Shown one piece after another: positions 35,721-44,449 of a stretch of 64,000 nt of DNA (its first letter is position 1; each line of letters opens with the position of its first letter). The notes below the pieces were generated by a model. The model was not told the DNA's origin. It saw only the letters and a list, made by a program, of their open reading frames with translations, and did no database searches. Source of the DNA: Prosthecobacter sp. GTDB lineage: Bacteria > Verrucomicrobiota > Verrucomicrobiia > Verrucomicrobiales > Verrucomicrobiaceae. The translations under genes were made by a program, and so were the position numbers. The stretch is taken from NCBI GenBank assembly GCA_021733925.1, contig JAIPJY010000004.1:62001-126000 (forward strand). Direction: 5' to 3'.

Positions 35721-38228
35721 TCAAATTCGCCGCAGGAGGACTCCGCCCAGCAGCATGCCCAGAGCAGTCCACGCGAACCAGTGGCCGACGGGCTGCAACT
35801 GCTTGGCTGGAAGCAAGCCGGCGGTGATCGTGGCGGTGTCGTATTTGGCGAGGGAGGCGAGGCTTTCCGGCGTCTTGCCATTGAGGCGGTATTCGGCGGG
35901 ATAGGGTGAGTGGTAGTGTTTTACTTCCAGCTTGTCGTGATCGCGATCATGCATGCGCAGACTGAGGTGTTTGCGGGTGCCGATGGGGATGCGGGCCTCG
36001 TAGCGGCCGAGACCTGTTTCGCGAATTGTGACGTCCTGGGTGTTGCCGTTTTCATCGAGTGATTGGGCATTCCAATGAATGCCGGAGACGGGAGCGCCAT
36101 CGTCACCACGGCGCTCGATTTTCATGATCCAAGCGCCATCACGGATTTCGCCGCGAGACTCCATGCCTTCGACATCTGCCTTGCGAAGTGCTCCGCGCAG
36201 GACTTGGGCCCAGAAGCGACCGCAACCGTCCCAAGCCAGCCATTCGCCGCCCCAGATTTCGGTGAGATCGCCGGTGTAGGCGAGGCCGATACCGAGGCCG
36301 AAGCGGCCGACGGCGAGGAGGGGATCGCCATTCTCTGCGCCGAGGAGAACTTGAGCGGCGGGTTTGGCCTCGGTCATGACGTAGCCGAGCACGACGGGGA
36401 GGCCTTCGGCTTCGTAGCCTGCGAGCATGGGATGCTCGGTGATGCCGATGTGGGTGAAGACGCCTTCCTGCACGGCGCTCTTCGAGGCTTGTGTTGTTTC
36501 TTTGGTGAAAATTTGCGGCAGCGTCGCGGGATCGTTGCTCTCGTAGTAACGCCCCTTCCCTGCTTCGGCAATTTGCTGGAGGAGTTCACGTGCGGCGCCA
36601 TCACCAAGACCGACGGTGGAAACGGTCATGCCGCTGTCCACCATCTGCTGAACGAGGCCCATGTGGTCGGCATCCTGCGTCTGGCCATCGGTGAGGCAGA
36701 TCATGTGTTTTACTTTGGCGGTGGTGCGTTCCAGCATGTCCTTGGCCGCCACCATGCCGGTGTACATGAAGGTGCCGCCGCCGTCGGCGATGGAATCGAT
36801 GGCAGCCTGGATGGTGCCCTGCTGAGAAGCCGGAGTCATCTCACAAATGATTTGGGCATCGCCATCGAAGGCTACTACGGCGATCTGATCCTGAGGGCCG
36901 AGGAGTTCGGCAGCGCTCTTCGCCGCCTGACGCGCCATTTGTATCGGCAGGCCGGACATGGAGCCGCTTTTGTCGATGACCAATGCCATGGCGAGAGAGG
37001 GTTTTTCTTTTTCTTTTTCGAAGCGTGAGACGAGCGGCAGCACCTCCTCGACGGGGGATTTGTAGTAGCCACCGAGGCCGAAGCTGTTCTCGCTGCCGGT
37101 CATGACCAGACCGCCGCCGAAGTCGGATACGTAACTGCGCAGCAGGTTCATCTGGCGCGGGGTCATGTCGGTGGCGGACATGTTTGCCAGCACGATGGCG
37201 TCAAAGGACAGCATGTCCTCCATGCCCTCCGGCAGGCCGCGTTTGCCGCGCAGATCGACATCGAAGTCCTGCTCTTTCAGTGCGCGAATGAAGGGACGCA
37301 TTTTTTTCTCGTCCTGATGAATGACGAGGATGCGCGGCTTTCCGCGTACTGTGATCGTCGTCGTCGCTTGGTTGTTGATTGGGAAGTGATCGCGCTCGGG
37401 GATGATCTCGGCGCTCCAGACGCTTGGGCCGGGAGTGGTCATTTCGGTGTCGAACCAGACTCTGGCATCTTCGCCGGGTTTGAGTGCCACGGTTTTTTCC
37501 TGCACGGCGACGCCTTTGTTCAGGAGTCGCACCCGGGAATTCATGGGCTGATTTGCGATCACGCGGGCGGTGAGGCGCAGGACTTCGCCATGGAAGGCGA
37601 AGGGGGAGGTGCTTTCCAGAGTGACTAGTGCGGCTTCGGGTTCGCTCAGGGTTTTGAGGGAGGCGAAGCGGACATCCACGCCTTCGTGCTTTAGTTGTTC
37701 CAGAGATGTTTCCACGCCGCTTTCTGTGTCGATGCCATCGCTGAAAACGATGAGGCGTTTTGCTTTGCCAGCCGGGAAAGCGAGACGGGCGGCGAGCAAG
37801 GAATCGCTGAGGCGGGTGTGGGAACGGAAGGCATCGTCTGCGACGCCTTTGGTCCAGTCGTCGAGCATCTTGGTGAAGTCCGGGAGGTTCTTGTCGCGCA
37901 GGCCATTGGCCATGGCGAACAGGGAATGGGTGTCTTGTGGGCGGAGTGCTTTCACACCTGCCTCGATTTGTTTGAGCGCGTCCTTGGCGGATTCAAGATC
38001 GATGGATTGCGAGACGTCCACAAGGAAGACGACGTGTGCTTCGTCCGTCTCCTCGCCTGCGTATGGCTGGCATAGGGCGAGAGCGAGGAGTATGACACCG
38101 AGGACGCGGAGAGCGAATGAGATGATCTTCAGGCCTGAGGGGCGGTCTACCAAGGAACGCCAGTAGCCATAGCCTGCGCCGAGGAGAAGGAGGAGCCAGA
38201 GGAGAGGGGTGAAGGTGGTGAAGCTCAT
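35721..38228 (-). CDS. Double-VWA membrane protein with glutamine-amidotransferase-like middle domain
   Basis: Membrane protein of 835 residues and last gene of the MoxR operon. Two N-terminal transmembrane segments lie within residues 1-60 (LLWLLLLLGAGYGYW and ALRVLGVILLALALC), and one at the C-terminus (WFAWTALGMLLGGVLLRRI). A first VWA-like domain begins VVFLVDVSQSIDLESAKDAL; its MIDAS is DVSQS. A middle part (RILVIHQDEKKMRPFIRALK ... GGGLVMTGSENSFGLGGYY) resembles a class I glutamine amidotransferase fold. A second VWA domain has an intact MIDAS, DKSGSM, in SLAMALVIDKSGSMSGLPIQ. Similar proteins occur with BatA-like VWA proteins. It may assemble metal-dependent complexes with the operon's other products (inference). 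Confidence 0.9.
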   Translation of the reverse strand: MSFTTFTPLLWLLLLLGAGYGYWRSLVDRPSGLKIISFALRVLGVILLALALCQPYAGEETDEAHVVFLVDVSQSIDLESAKDALKQIEAGVKALRPQDTHSLFAMANGLRDKNLPDFTKMLDDWTKGVADDAFRSHTRLSDSLLAARLAFPAGKAKRLIVFSDGIDTESGVETSLEQLKHEGVDVRFASLKTLSEPEAALVTLESTSPFAFHGEVLRLTARVIANQPMNSRVRLLNKGVAVQEKTVALKPGEDARVWFDTEMTTPGPSVWSAEIIPERDHFPINNQATTTITVRGKPRILVIHQDEKKMRPFIRALKEQDFDVDLRGKRGLPEGMEDMLSFDAIVLANMSATDMTPRQMNLLRSYVSDFGGGLVMTGSENSFGLGGYYKSPVEEVLPLVSRFEKEKEKPSLAMALVIDKSGSMSGLPIQMARQAAKSAAELLGPQDQIAVVAFDGDAQIICEMTPASQQGTIQAAIDSIADGGGTFMYTGMVAAKDMLERTTAKVKHMICLTDGQTQDADHMGLVQQMVDSGMTVSTVGLGDGAARELLQQIAEAGKGRYYESNDPATLPQIFTKETTQASKSAVQEGVFTHIGITEHPMLAGYEAEGLPVVLGYVMTEAKPAAQVLLGAENGDPLLAVGRFGLGIGLAYTGDLTEIWGGEWLAWDGCGRFWAQVLRGALRKADVEGMESRGEIRDGAWIMKIERRGDDGAPVSGIHWNAQSLDENGNTQDVTIRETGLGRYEARIPIGTRKHLSLRMHDRDHDKLEVKHYHSPYPAEYRLNGKTPESLASLAKYDTATITAGLLPAKQLQPVGHWFAWTALGMLLGGVLLRRI

Positions 38229-38361
38229 GGCTTGCGCACCCCCATCATGTAGAGATGACCCGAGGCAAAATGATGGATCGAGGTTGGACCGATAGCTATC
38301 TTCGGATAGCGCGGTGCAGGCGGGGATGTCGTGCGGAATTCCGATTCTGCGGCGGTGCTGA

Positions 38362-38385
38362 CTCGGTATCGGAATACCGAGCTAC
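38362..38385. repeat. CTAC-footed hairpin (REP-like) in operon gap
   Basis: Stem CTCGGTAT/ATACCGAG with loop cgga, followed by CTAC. A second small hairpin, GCTATC/GATAGC, lies about 70 bases upstream. The 169-base gap 38229-38397 inside the operon has no gene. Confidence 0.6.
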
Positions 38386-38397
38386 ATTGCCTTCGGG

Positions 38398-38640
38398 CTA
38401 GCCGGTCACGCCACTCACTAGGTGAGCCGAAAGGGAAATGGTGCCCGGCTTGTCGTGAGGATTCAATGAGTGCCTGCTTCTGAACTCGGCGTAGAGTTTC
38501 GCGTTCTCTGGATGGTTCCGCTCCATCTGGGAGAGAAATTCCAGATAGGTAAGCTTGCGCTGATTCAAGCGCACTTTGCGGAGAGCGTCCGGACCAGTGA
38601 CCATGAGGTGGATTGTGCCCTGTTCCGGGTTGTATGTCAA
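38398..38640 (-). CDS. Small hypothetical protein in the MoxR/VWA operon
   Basis: Protein of 80 residues, predicted mixed alpha/beta (LTYLEFLSQMERNHPENAKL). No family is recognised. It begins 9 bases after the BatA-like gene stop, and the double-VWA gene follows after a 169-base gap that contains a repeat. Operon position supports it being real. Confidence 0.55.
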   Translation of the reverse strand: MTYNPEQGTIHLMVTGPDALRKVRLNQRKLTYLEFLSQMERNHPENAKLYAEFRSRHSLNPHDKPGTISLSAHLVSGVTG

Positions 38641-38649
38641 ACTCGCTGC

Positions 38650-40359
38650 TCATCCCACCTTCCTCCTGTCGTAAAGGATAGATTCGCCGACGAGAACACC
38701 GAGGGCGAGGACTAGGAGCCAGTAGCTGGGGGCTTCGCCGCTGGCGATGGGTTTGACGCTTTCTTTGAGGGTGTCGTTTTTCAGGAGGCTCTCTTCCGGC
38801 GAAACGAGAGAGGCGGCGAAGGTCCATTCGCCGGTTTGGTGAAATCCGGTGGTTAACAGAGGGCCGTAGGGCGTTGGGTCGGCGCGACCGGGCACGCGGG
38901 CGCTTGATCCCGTTGGCAAGGTGGCGGGGGGCATGTCCTCGCGATTGGTGAGATGCGCGGCGGCGTTGTGGATAAGCACGGGAAACCAGGCGCTGAGATA
39001 GAACTGTGCAGCGAGGGGATCGAGATTTACGACGCAGACGGTTTGGGCACCCTGACGCATGAGGTAGATCAAGGGAGGGCCGGATTCGTCAGCGACGAGC
39101 ACGACAGCGCCGGTGGGGGCGGTGAACTGGCGGGCACCAGCGAAGGTCATCGTTTCGGCATCCAGGTAGCGCAGGAGGGGATGGTCTTTTGCGAGGACCT
39201 TGGGGACTGGAGCGGCGATTTCATCGCCGACTTTTGACCACACGGATGATTCGCCGGTGGGTTGAAACACGACGGTGCTGATGTCGGCAGGCACTTTGCC
39301 TTTGCTGAGCATGAGTTGGGCGGACTTGGTGTCTTCAGCGAGAGCTAGCATCTGATCGCTACGCTCAAAGGCGCTGACGGCATTTTGGAAGAAGAAGGGA
39401 TCGTCTGCGAGAACGCCGACGGGGACGGGCTGGCGGGGTGGGACGTAGAGGAAGGCGGTGTTGTCGCTTTCAAGGGCGTCTTCCAGACCCAGAGTGGCTG
39501 TCCAGGATCCTGAGGGCGCATCGTCCAGGGTGAGGGTGACGACCGGATTTTCTCCGGGAAGCAAAGTCACGGGGATGATCTTCACCAGCTTGTTGGAATC
39601 GACATGCATGAGAGTGATGTCGGTTTTCACGGGTTCGGTGAAGGAGGAGACGGGCAGGATGAAGAGGCCGAGACGTGCTGGGCCACCGGGCACGCTGCGC
39701 AGATCGGCACGGGCGATGCCGATGTTTTTTGCGGCATCGGTGATGCGCAGCACTTCGACGTTCGGAAGGCGGTCAGGGGCATCGAGGCAGCCGTCTGTGA
39801 TGAGCAGGACGCGGGTGTCCTTCATCCATTCGTCGCCGGGTTGGAGAGCACGCAGGGCTTCGACGCGGGATGGAAGTTCCGTGGGCTGGATGGAGTTTAC
39901 AGCTTCCAACAGGGCTTTGCGATGACGCGTTGGATGCTCAAGCATGCGGGTGACTTCCGCAAAGGAGGCGACGGCTGCGCGCTGGGTGCCGTTCATGCCG
40001 GCGATGAGATCACGCGCACGCTGTTTGGCTTTTTCGAGGCGGGTGGTGGTGCCGTCCTTGGCGGACATGGAGGCGGAGTGATCGACGACGATGAGGAGGT
40101 CTTTGCGCTCGTCCCCGGCGACGTCCGGCTCTGCCAACGCAAAGGCGATGGCGGCGAAGGCGAGGGCCATGAGGAGGAGGGAGAAGACATCGCGCAGGCG
40201 CTTGAACAGGGCGGAGGCTTTCTTCTCGGTGAATATTTTCTGCCAGAGGAAGAAGGCGGTGACGGGCTTTTTACGCGGGCGGACTTTGAGGAAATAGATG
40301 GCCGCGAGCGGTGCCAGAGCCGCCAAGGTCCAGAGGAATGCGGGGGCGAGGAAACTCAT
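38650..40359 (-). CDS. BatA-like VWA membrane protein
   Basis: Membrane protein of 569 residues. The N-terminal BatA domain has the motif PAFLWTLAALAPLAAIYFLK, then FLWQKIFTEKKASALFKRLR before the second transmembrane segment. A VWA domain with MIDAS DHSASM (LLIVVDHSASMSAKDGTTTR) follows. The middle is Pro/Ser-rich, and a C-terminal transmembrane helix (YWLLVLALGVLVGESILYD) ends the chain. The gene overlaps the DUF58 stop by four bases. Proteins of this type work with MoxR and DUF58 partners in Bat-like systems. Confidence 0.9.
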   Translation of the reverse strand: MSFLAPAFLWTLAALAPLAAIYFLKVRPRKKPVTAFFLWQKIFTEKKASALFKRLRDVFSLLLMALAFAAIAFALAEPDVAGDERKDLLIVVDHSASMSAKDGTTTRLEKAKQRARDLIAGMNGTQRAAVASFAEVTRMLEHPTRHRKALLEAVNSIQPTELPSRVEALRALQPGDEWMKDTRVLLITDGCLDAPDRLPNVEVLRITDAAKNIGIARADLRSVPGGPARLGLFILPVSSFTEPVKTDITLMHVDSNKLVKIIPVTLLPGENPVVTLTLDDAPSGSWTATLGLEDALESDNTAFLYVPPRQPVPVGVLADDPFFFQNAVSAFERSDQMLALAEDTKSAQLMLSKGKVPADISTVVFQPTGESSVWSKVGDEIAAPVPKVLAKDHPLLRYLDAETMTFAGARQFTAPTGAVVLVADESGPPLIYLMRQGAQTVCVVNLDPLAAQFYLSAWFPVLIHNAAAHLTNREDMPPATLPTGSSARVPGRADPTPYGPLLTTGFHQTGEWTFAASLVSPEESLLKNDTLKESVKPIASGEAPSYWLLVLALGVLVGESILYDRRKVG

Positions 40360-41222
40360 GTGACGAGGCCTCCGCGACGCAGCAGATCTGTGATGACGGA
40401 CTCAAACGACACGTCGGTGTTGGTGGAGAGGAAGCCGAGGCCGCGTTTGGCGCAGGTCTGCTTCAGGCCGAGATTCCATTCGGCCATGGCGTCTTCGTAG
40501 AGTTTTGCTTCGCGGGGGGAGATGGTCACGCGTTCGCTTTTTCCGGTCTCGACGCATTCGAGGGTGACGTCCCCTTTCCACTCACAGCGGAGGTCGTTGT
40601 CGTCGAGGGTTTGCAGGCAGAAGACTTCGTGCTTGTGCCATTGCAGACGGCTGAGTCCTTCTTCGAAGCCGCCGGGGAGGAGGAAATCGGAGATGACGCA
40701 GATGAGGCCTTTGCGGCGGTGGCGTGCCTCAAACTCGCGGGCGCAGGCGCTGAGATCGGTGTTGCCGCCAAAGGTGGTTGCGGCCTCCAATGAGCGCAGA
40801 AATGGGATGACCTGATTGCGGCCGCGTGAGGGCTCGATCAGCGGCTGCAAGCGATCTGCCAGACCGTAAACGGCGAGGCGGTCGAGGGTGTTGAGGGCGA
40901 TGTATCCCAGGGCTGCGGCGAGTTGCTTTGCATACTCGTGCTTGGAAGCCATGGAGGGGCTGCAATCGATGAGGAGGTAGATGGTGGCGTCTTCCTCCAG
41001 TTCGAAGAGCTTGATGAGCAGCGACTCGAACTTGGCGTAAACGAGCCAGTCGATGCTGCGGTAGTCGTCGCCGAGTGAGTACTGCGCATAATCGGCAAAG
41101 GTGATGCCGGAGCCTTTTTTCGTGCTGCGACGATCCGACTGCAACGAGCCGCCCAGGATCTTGCGCGCGAGCAAGTAGAGCGATTCGAGGCGGCGGATGA
41201 AGGCTGGATCGGTGAGCGTCAT
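40356..41222 (-). CDS. DUF58 domain protein (BatB/MoxR-associated)
   Basis: Soluble DUF58 protein of 288 residues. The conserved block has SGITFADYAQYSLGDDYRSI followed by DW, and the VWA-like part LLIDCSPSMASKHEYAKQLA has the MIDAS-like DCSPSM. It sits between moxR and the BatA-like gene and overlaps both by four bases, the conserved order for this module. Confidence 0.93.
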   Translation of the reverse strand: MTLTDPAFIRRLESLYLLARKILGGSLQSDRRSTKKGSGITFADYAQYSLGDDYRSIDWLVYAKFESLLIKLFELEEDATIYLLIDCSPSMASKHEYAKQLAAALGYIALNTLDRLAVYGLADRLQPLIEPSRGRNQVIPFLRSLEAATTFGGNTDLSACAREFEARHRRKGLICVISDFLLPGGFEEGLSRLQWHKHEVFCLQTLDDNDLRCEWKGDVTLECVETGKSERVTISPREAKLYEDAMAEWNLGLKQTCAKRGLGFLSTNTDVSFESVITDLLRRGGLVT

Positions 41223-42199
41223 GCCTTCACCTTTTCGATCACATCGGCGATGACTTCGTCGGTCTTCACGCCTTCGGCTTCGCCTTCGAACGAAAGCAGA
41301 ATGCGATGACGCAGAGCGGGAGTGGCGGCTTTGGCGATGTCCTCACGAGCGACGTGGTAGCGGCCATCGAGAAGAGCACGCACGCGAGCGGCGGCGAGGA
41401 TGGTCTGTGCACCGCGAGGAGAGGAGCCGTGGCGGACGTATTTTTTGACGCGTTCCGTGGCGTTGACATCGGTGGGGTGGGTAGCGCGGACAATCTTGAC
41501 GAGGTAGTCCTGCACGCTGGCCTCCACTGGGACTTCGCGCACGACCTGTCCCATTTGCAGGATGTCTTCACCGGTGGCGACGGCGTTGATCTCTGGGGAT
41601 GATTTGCCGCCGGTGCGGTTGAGGATTTCGATGAAGTCACCGTGGCTGGGAACGGGGACGTAGAGCTTGAAGAAGAAGCGGTCGAGCTGGGCTTCGGGGA
41701 GCGGGTAGGTGCCGTCCTGCTCGATGGGGTTTTGCGTGGCGAGGACAAAGAAGGGCGAGCCGAGATTGTGCGAGGTGCCGGCGACGGTGACGCGCTTTTC
41801 CTGCATGGTTTCGAGGAGCGCGGACTGCGTTTTGGGAGTGGCGCGGTTGATTTCATCGGCGAGCAGCACGTTGCAGAAGACGGGGCCCTGCTGGAACTCG
41901 AAGACTTTCTGGCCGCCACGTTCGACGAGGATCTGCGTGCCGACGATGTCGGCTGGGAGAAGGTCGGGCGTGAACTGGATGCGCTGGAATTTGAGGTGCA
42001 GAGCCTTGGCAAGCGTGTTTACCAATGCGGTTTTGCCGAGGCCGGGAACGCCTTCGAGCAGGACGTGACCGCCGCAGATGACGGCGCTGAGCACCTGCTC
42101 AATGATGTCCTGCTGCCCGACGATGAATTTGGAGACTTCGGCTCTGAGTTTTTCGAACGTTTCCTTGAAGTGAACAACGGCAACGGGAGTTTCGGGCAT
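41219..42199 (-). CDS. MoxR-family AAA+ ATPase
   Basis: AAA+ ATPase of 326 residues. Walker A: LLEGVPGLGKTALVNTLAKA. Walker B: NVLLADEINRATPKTQSALL. Sensor 1: FFVLATQNPIEQDGTYPLPE. C-terminal lid: RHGSSPRGAQTILAAARVRA. MoxR proteins act as chaperones for metal insertion or complex maturation, usually with VWA partners, as here. The ATG at 42199 lies just past the inverted-repeat cassette that carries the S23-type gene. Confidence 0.95.
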   Translation of the reverse strand: MPETPVAVVHFKETFEKLRAEVSKFIVGQQDIIEQVLSAVICGGHVLLEGVPGLGKTALVNTLAKALHLKFQRIQFTPDLLPADIVGTQILVERGGQKVFEFQQGPVFCNVLLADEINRATPKTQSALLETMQEKRVTVAGTSHNLGSPFFVLATQNPIEQDGTYPLPEAQLDRFFFKLYVPVPSHGDFIEILNRTGGKSSPEINAVATGEDILQMGQVVREVPVEASVQDYLVKIVRATHPTDVNATERVKKYVRHGSSPRGAQTILAAARVRALLDGRYHVAREDIAKAATPALRHRILLSFEGEAEGVKTDEVIADVIEKVKA

Positions 42200-42212
42200 G
42201 AGAGTGGAGGGA

Positions 42213-42725
42213 AAATGTCGAATGACGAATGCAGAATGACGAATGATCTGAGGAGAGATGCTTTCTGGCGTTTACTTTTGAGTGGCTTTGAGATTTTCTT
42301 TGGCGGAACGGCGTATACGGGAAAAGATGAGGTGGAGTTCGTCGGCTTCACGCCAGAGGAGAATGGCCGACTCTCGCAGTTCAGGGCAGGCTTTGACCAA
42401 CATGCGAATGAAGAATTTACATTCACGCGCCTCTTTGCGGCAGGTACCGATGATGTTGATAAAATCTTTTTTAGAAACGGCATCGTCAGCCTCAACATAG
42501 TTGGCACCGACGCTGGTTCCACAGCCCGTGAGCTGATCAACCAGTCGATTCGTCCGCGAGCTCATCGGCACTTGTTTCAAAAAGTCGATGATTGCCTCTC
42601 CATATCTAGCTGTCCGTTCTTCCAAATCATAAACACCCGCATATGGCGACGCGACGCCTTCACGAACCACCCTCTGGCTGCTCGCATCATCCTCCCACGG
42701 CGCACTGATCATACCATTCGTCATT
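42213..42725. mobile_element. Candidate small cassette: S23-type gene bracketed by inverted GACGAAT repeats
   Basis: The plus strand has AATGACGAATG at 42221-42231 and again at 42235-42245, and its exact reverse complement CATTCGTCATT at 42715-42725. These face each other across the four-helix-bundle gene. The 3' end of the upstream coiled-coil gene (stop 42721-42723) lies within the right repeat, and moxR starts 13 bases beyond the left one. The interval has no transposase. Inserted origin is an inference from the arrangement and the recurrence of the repeat at 11826 and about 32946. Confidence 0.55.
42272..42724 (-). CDS. Four-helix-bundle protein (S23/23S rRNA intervening-sequence type)
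   Basis: Protein of 150 residues. After about 30 poorly conserved residues it shows the S23 family core: YDLEERTARYGEAIIDFLKQ, then GCGTSVGANYVEADDAVSKK and IGTCRKEARECKFFIRMLVK. These proteins form four-helix bundles; related ones (bAvd) accompany diversity-generating retroelements, but most are unassigned. Its first codons (ATGACGAATGG, giving MTNG) come from the GACGAAT repeat, so the true start may be further inside. It interrupts an operon whose other members are functionally linked. Confidence 0.88.
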   Translation of the reverse strand: MTNGMISAPWEDDASSQRVVREGVASPYAGVYDLEERTARYGEAIIDFLKQVPMSSRTNRLVDQLTGCGTSVGANYVEADDAVSKKDFINIIGTCRKEARECKFFIRMLVKACPELRESAILLWREADELHLIFSRIRRSAKENLKATQK

Positions 42726-44388
42726 GGTCGTTTTTAACCTGCTGGATGCCTTTGAAGTATTCTTTGACGCCTTCTTTGACTTCGGCGGGCACGTCTTCGC
42801 GCTGGATGAAACTTTCAACCTGACGCTGGAAGGCTTTTTCCTGCAGGGTGGCGGTGCGGGTGGCGCGGCCGCTGCCGCTGTCGGCGGATTCGATGCTGGT
42901 GTTGCTGGGGCCGCTGCCTTTCTGGCCGGTGAGCTGGTCACGGTTGCCGTTGTCCTGCGTGGCATCGCTTTCAGCACGACGGCTTTCGACGGTGCCGGAG
43001 CCGGCCTTTTTGCCGCCGGGTTTGGTGCCCAGGCACTGGCTGAGGCTCTGGCCTTCCTTGTTGCACATGAAGCCCTGGCACTTGCCCGCGCACTGGCTGA
43101 GCGATTGCAGTTTCTTCATCATGTCGCGCTTGGCGGATGACTGGCACATGCTCTGAGAAAGTTTTTGAAGAGCTTGATTGGCCTGGTTTTGGCAGGCCTT
43201 ACACTCACTGGGATTTTGATTTGGATTCTGCTGCTGTTGCTGGAGCTGCTGTTCCAGATTTTGCACGGACTGTTCCAGCGCGGTCATCTGCTGATCCATG
43301 CTCTGCTGTCCCTGACTGCCCTGCTGGCCTTGGGACTGCTGCTGGTTTTGGCCGCTTTGCTGGGCGTTCTGGTTCTGGCTGGACTGCGACTGATTGCCTT
43401 TGCCTTGATTGCCCTGCTGGCCGGTGCGCTGCTGGAAGTTACGCGCGGCGGCGGCCATGCGCTGGGAGGCGGACTTGAGCTTGGCGAGTTCTTTTTGTGC
43501 TTCGTCGGGTTTGCGGACGTCGGCCTGGAGCTTCATCTGGCGCAGCTGCTCGGCGGCCTGGCGGTAATTTTGTTCTTCGAGAGATTTGGAGATGGGCTTG
43601 AGCTCGGCGGTCTGCTTCATTTCCTGAGCGGCTTTGGCGAGAAGCTGCTCGGTGTCGCGCTGGCTGAGCTTTTGTGCGGCCTCGGTGATCTTGCGCTCAA
43701 GTTCGGCGTACTGGCGCATCGCCTCTTTGCGGTCTTTGGTCTCGCGCAGTTCTTTGACCCATTGCCGCCATTCGTCGGGATGCAGGAGTTCCTTTTCCTC
43801 ATCGGTGGCGGTTTTGAGCAGTTCCTCGACCTCCTTTTCGAGCTCCTTGTTGATTTCGTCGCTCTTGTTCAGGGTCTCTGTTTCCAGTGCGATGCGTTCG
43901 AGGACGATGGGGGAGTCTTTTTTGAAACCCATGACGAAGCAGGCCATCAGCAGCACGCCGGCGATGGTGAGCATGCGCCGCGGCCACTGCACCGGAATGC
44001 TGCGAGGTGAGAGCGTCTGCACGCGGACGGCGGTGGCCTCTGCCTGAAGGGCGATGAACTCTCCCTCGCGATGCTCGTCATTGAAACCCAGGTGCGAGCT
44101 GATGGCGTCTTTCAAATCGAAGTGGTCATCGGCGATGCGCGCGGCTTTGCGCTGAGAGGCACGGCCGAACAGCCAAGCCGCGAGCGCCATGACGGGCAAG
44201 GCGACCCCCGCAGCGATGTAACCGCTCGCCGGCACGGCGTACCCGCGCAGGACCCAAACCAGGCACCACATGCAAAGTGCGGAGCCGATGATGAGGAGAG
44301 AGACGCAGAATGCCCGGACGAGCCAGGCGAGATCTAGACGTGCTTTCACAGCTGACAGAAACGCGAGGATTCGATCGTGAGCGGGCAT
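42721..44388 (-). CDS. Membrane protein with Gln-rich, Cys-rich coiled coil (DUF4175-like)
   Basis: Protein of 555 residues. Three transmembrane segments lie in the first 200 residues (AWLVRAFCVSLLIIGSALCM, SGYIAAGVALPVMALAAWLF and MLTIAGVLLMACFVMGFKKD). A long coiled coil (EINKELEKEVEELLKTATDE) follows, then a region made largely of Gln, Asn and Ser. Next comes a Cys cluster with about eight Cys (CKACQNQ, SMCQSS, QCAGKCQGFMCNKEG, SQCLGTK) and a Gly/Ser-rich tail. The last codons KNDQ-stop run into the GACGAAT repeat. The arrangement recalls DUF4175-type proteins beside MoxR modules. ATG at 44388 is preferred to 44496 because the helix starts soon after it. Confidence 0.8.
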   Translation of the reverse strand: MPAHDRILAFLSAVKARLDLAWLVRAFCVSLLIIGSALCMWCLVWVLRGYAVPASGYIAAGVALPVMALAAWLFGRASQRKAARIADDHFDLKDAISSHLGFNDEHREGEFIALQAEATAVRVQTLSPRSIPVQWPRRMLTIAGVLLMACFVMGFKKDSPIVLERIALETETLNKSDEINKELEKEVEELLKTATDEEKELLHPDEWRQWVKELRETKDRKEAMRQYAELERKITEAAQKLSQRDTEQLLAKAAQEMKQTAELKPISKSLEEQNYRQAAEQLRQMKLQADVRKPDEAQKELAKLKSASQRMAAAARNFQQRTGQQGNQGKGNQSQSSQNQNAQQSGQNQQQSQGQQGSQGQQSMDQQMTALEQSVQNLEQQLQQQQQNPNQNPSECKACQNQANQALQKLSQSMCQSSAKRDMMKKLQSLSQCAGKCQGFMCNKEGQSLSQCLGTKPGGKKAGSGTVESRRAESDATQDNGNRDQLTGQKGSGPSNTSIESADSGSGRATRTATLQEKAFQRQVESFIQREDVPAEVKEGVKEYFKGIQQVKNDQ

Positions 44389-44449
44389 GGTGTGCGGAAT
44401 TGCTGAGTTTTTACCAGAGAGAGACGTTTGGGACAAGACATTGCTTGGG

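Noticed and set aside
38225-38827. 200-codon minus-strand frame spanning the operon gap
   Set aside because: It overlaps the end of the BatA-like gene and the 80-residue gene in another frame and has shuffled, repeat-derived composition.
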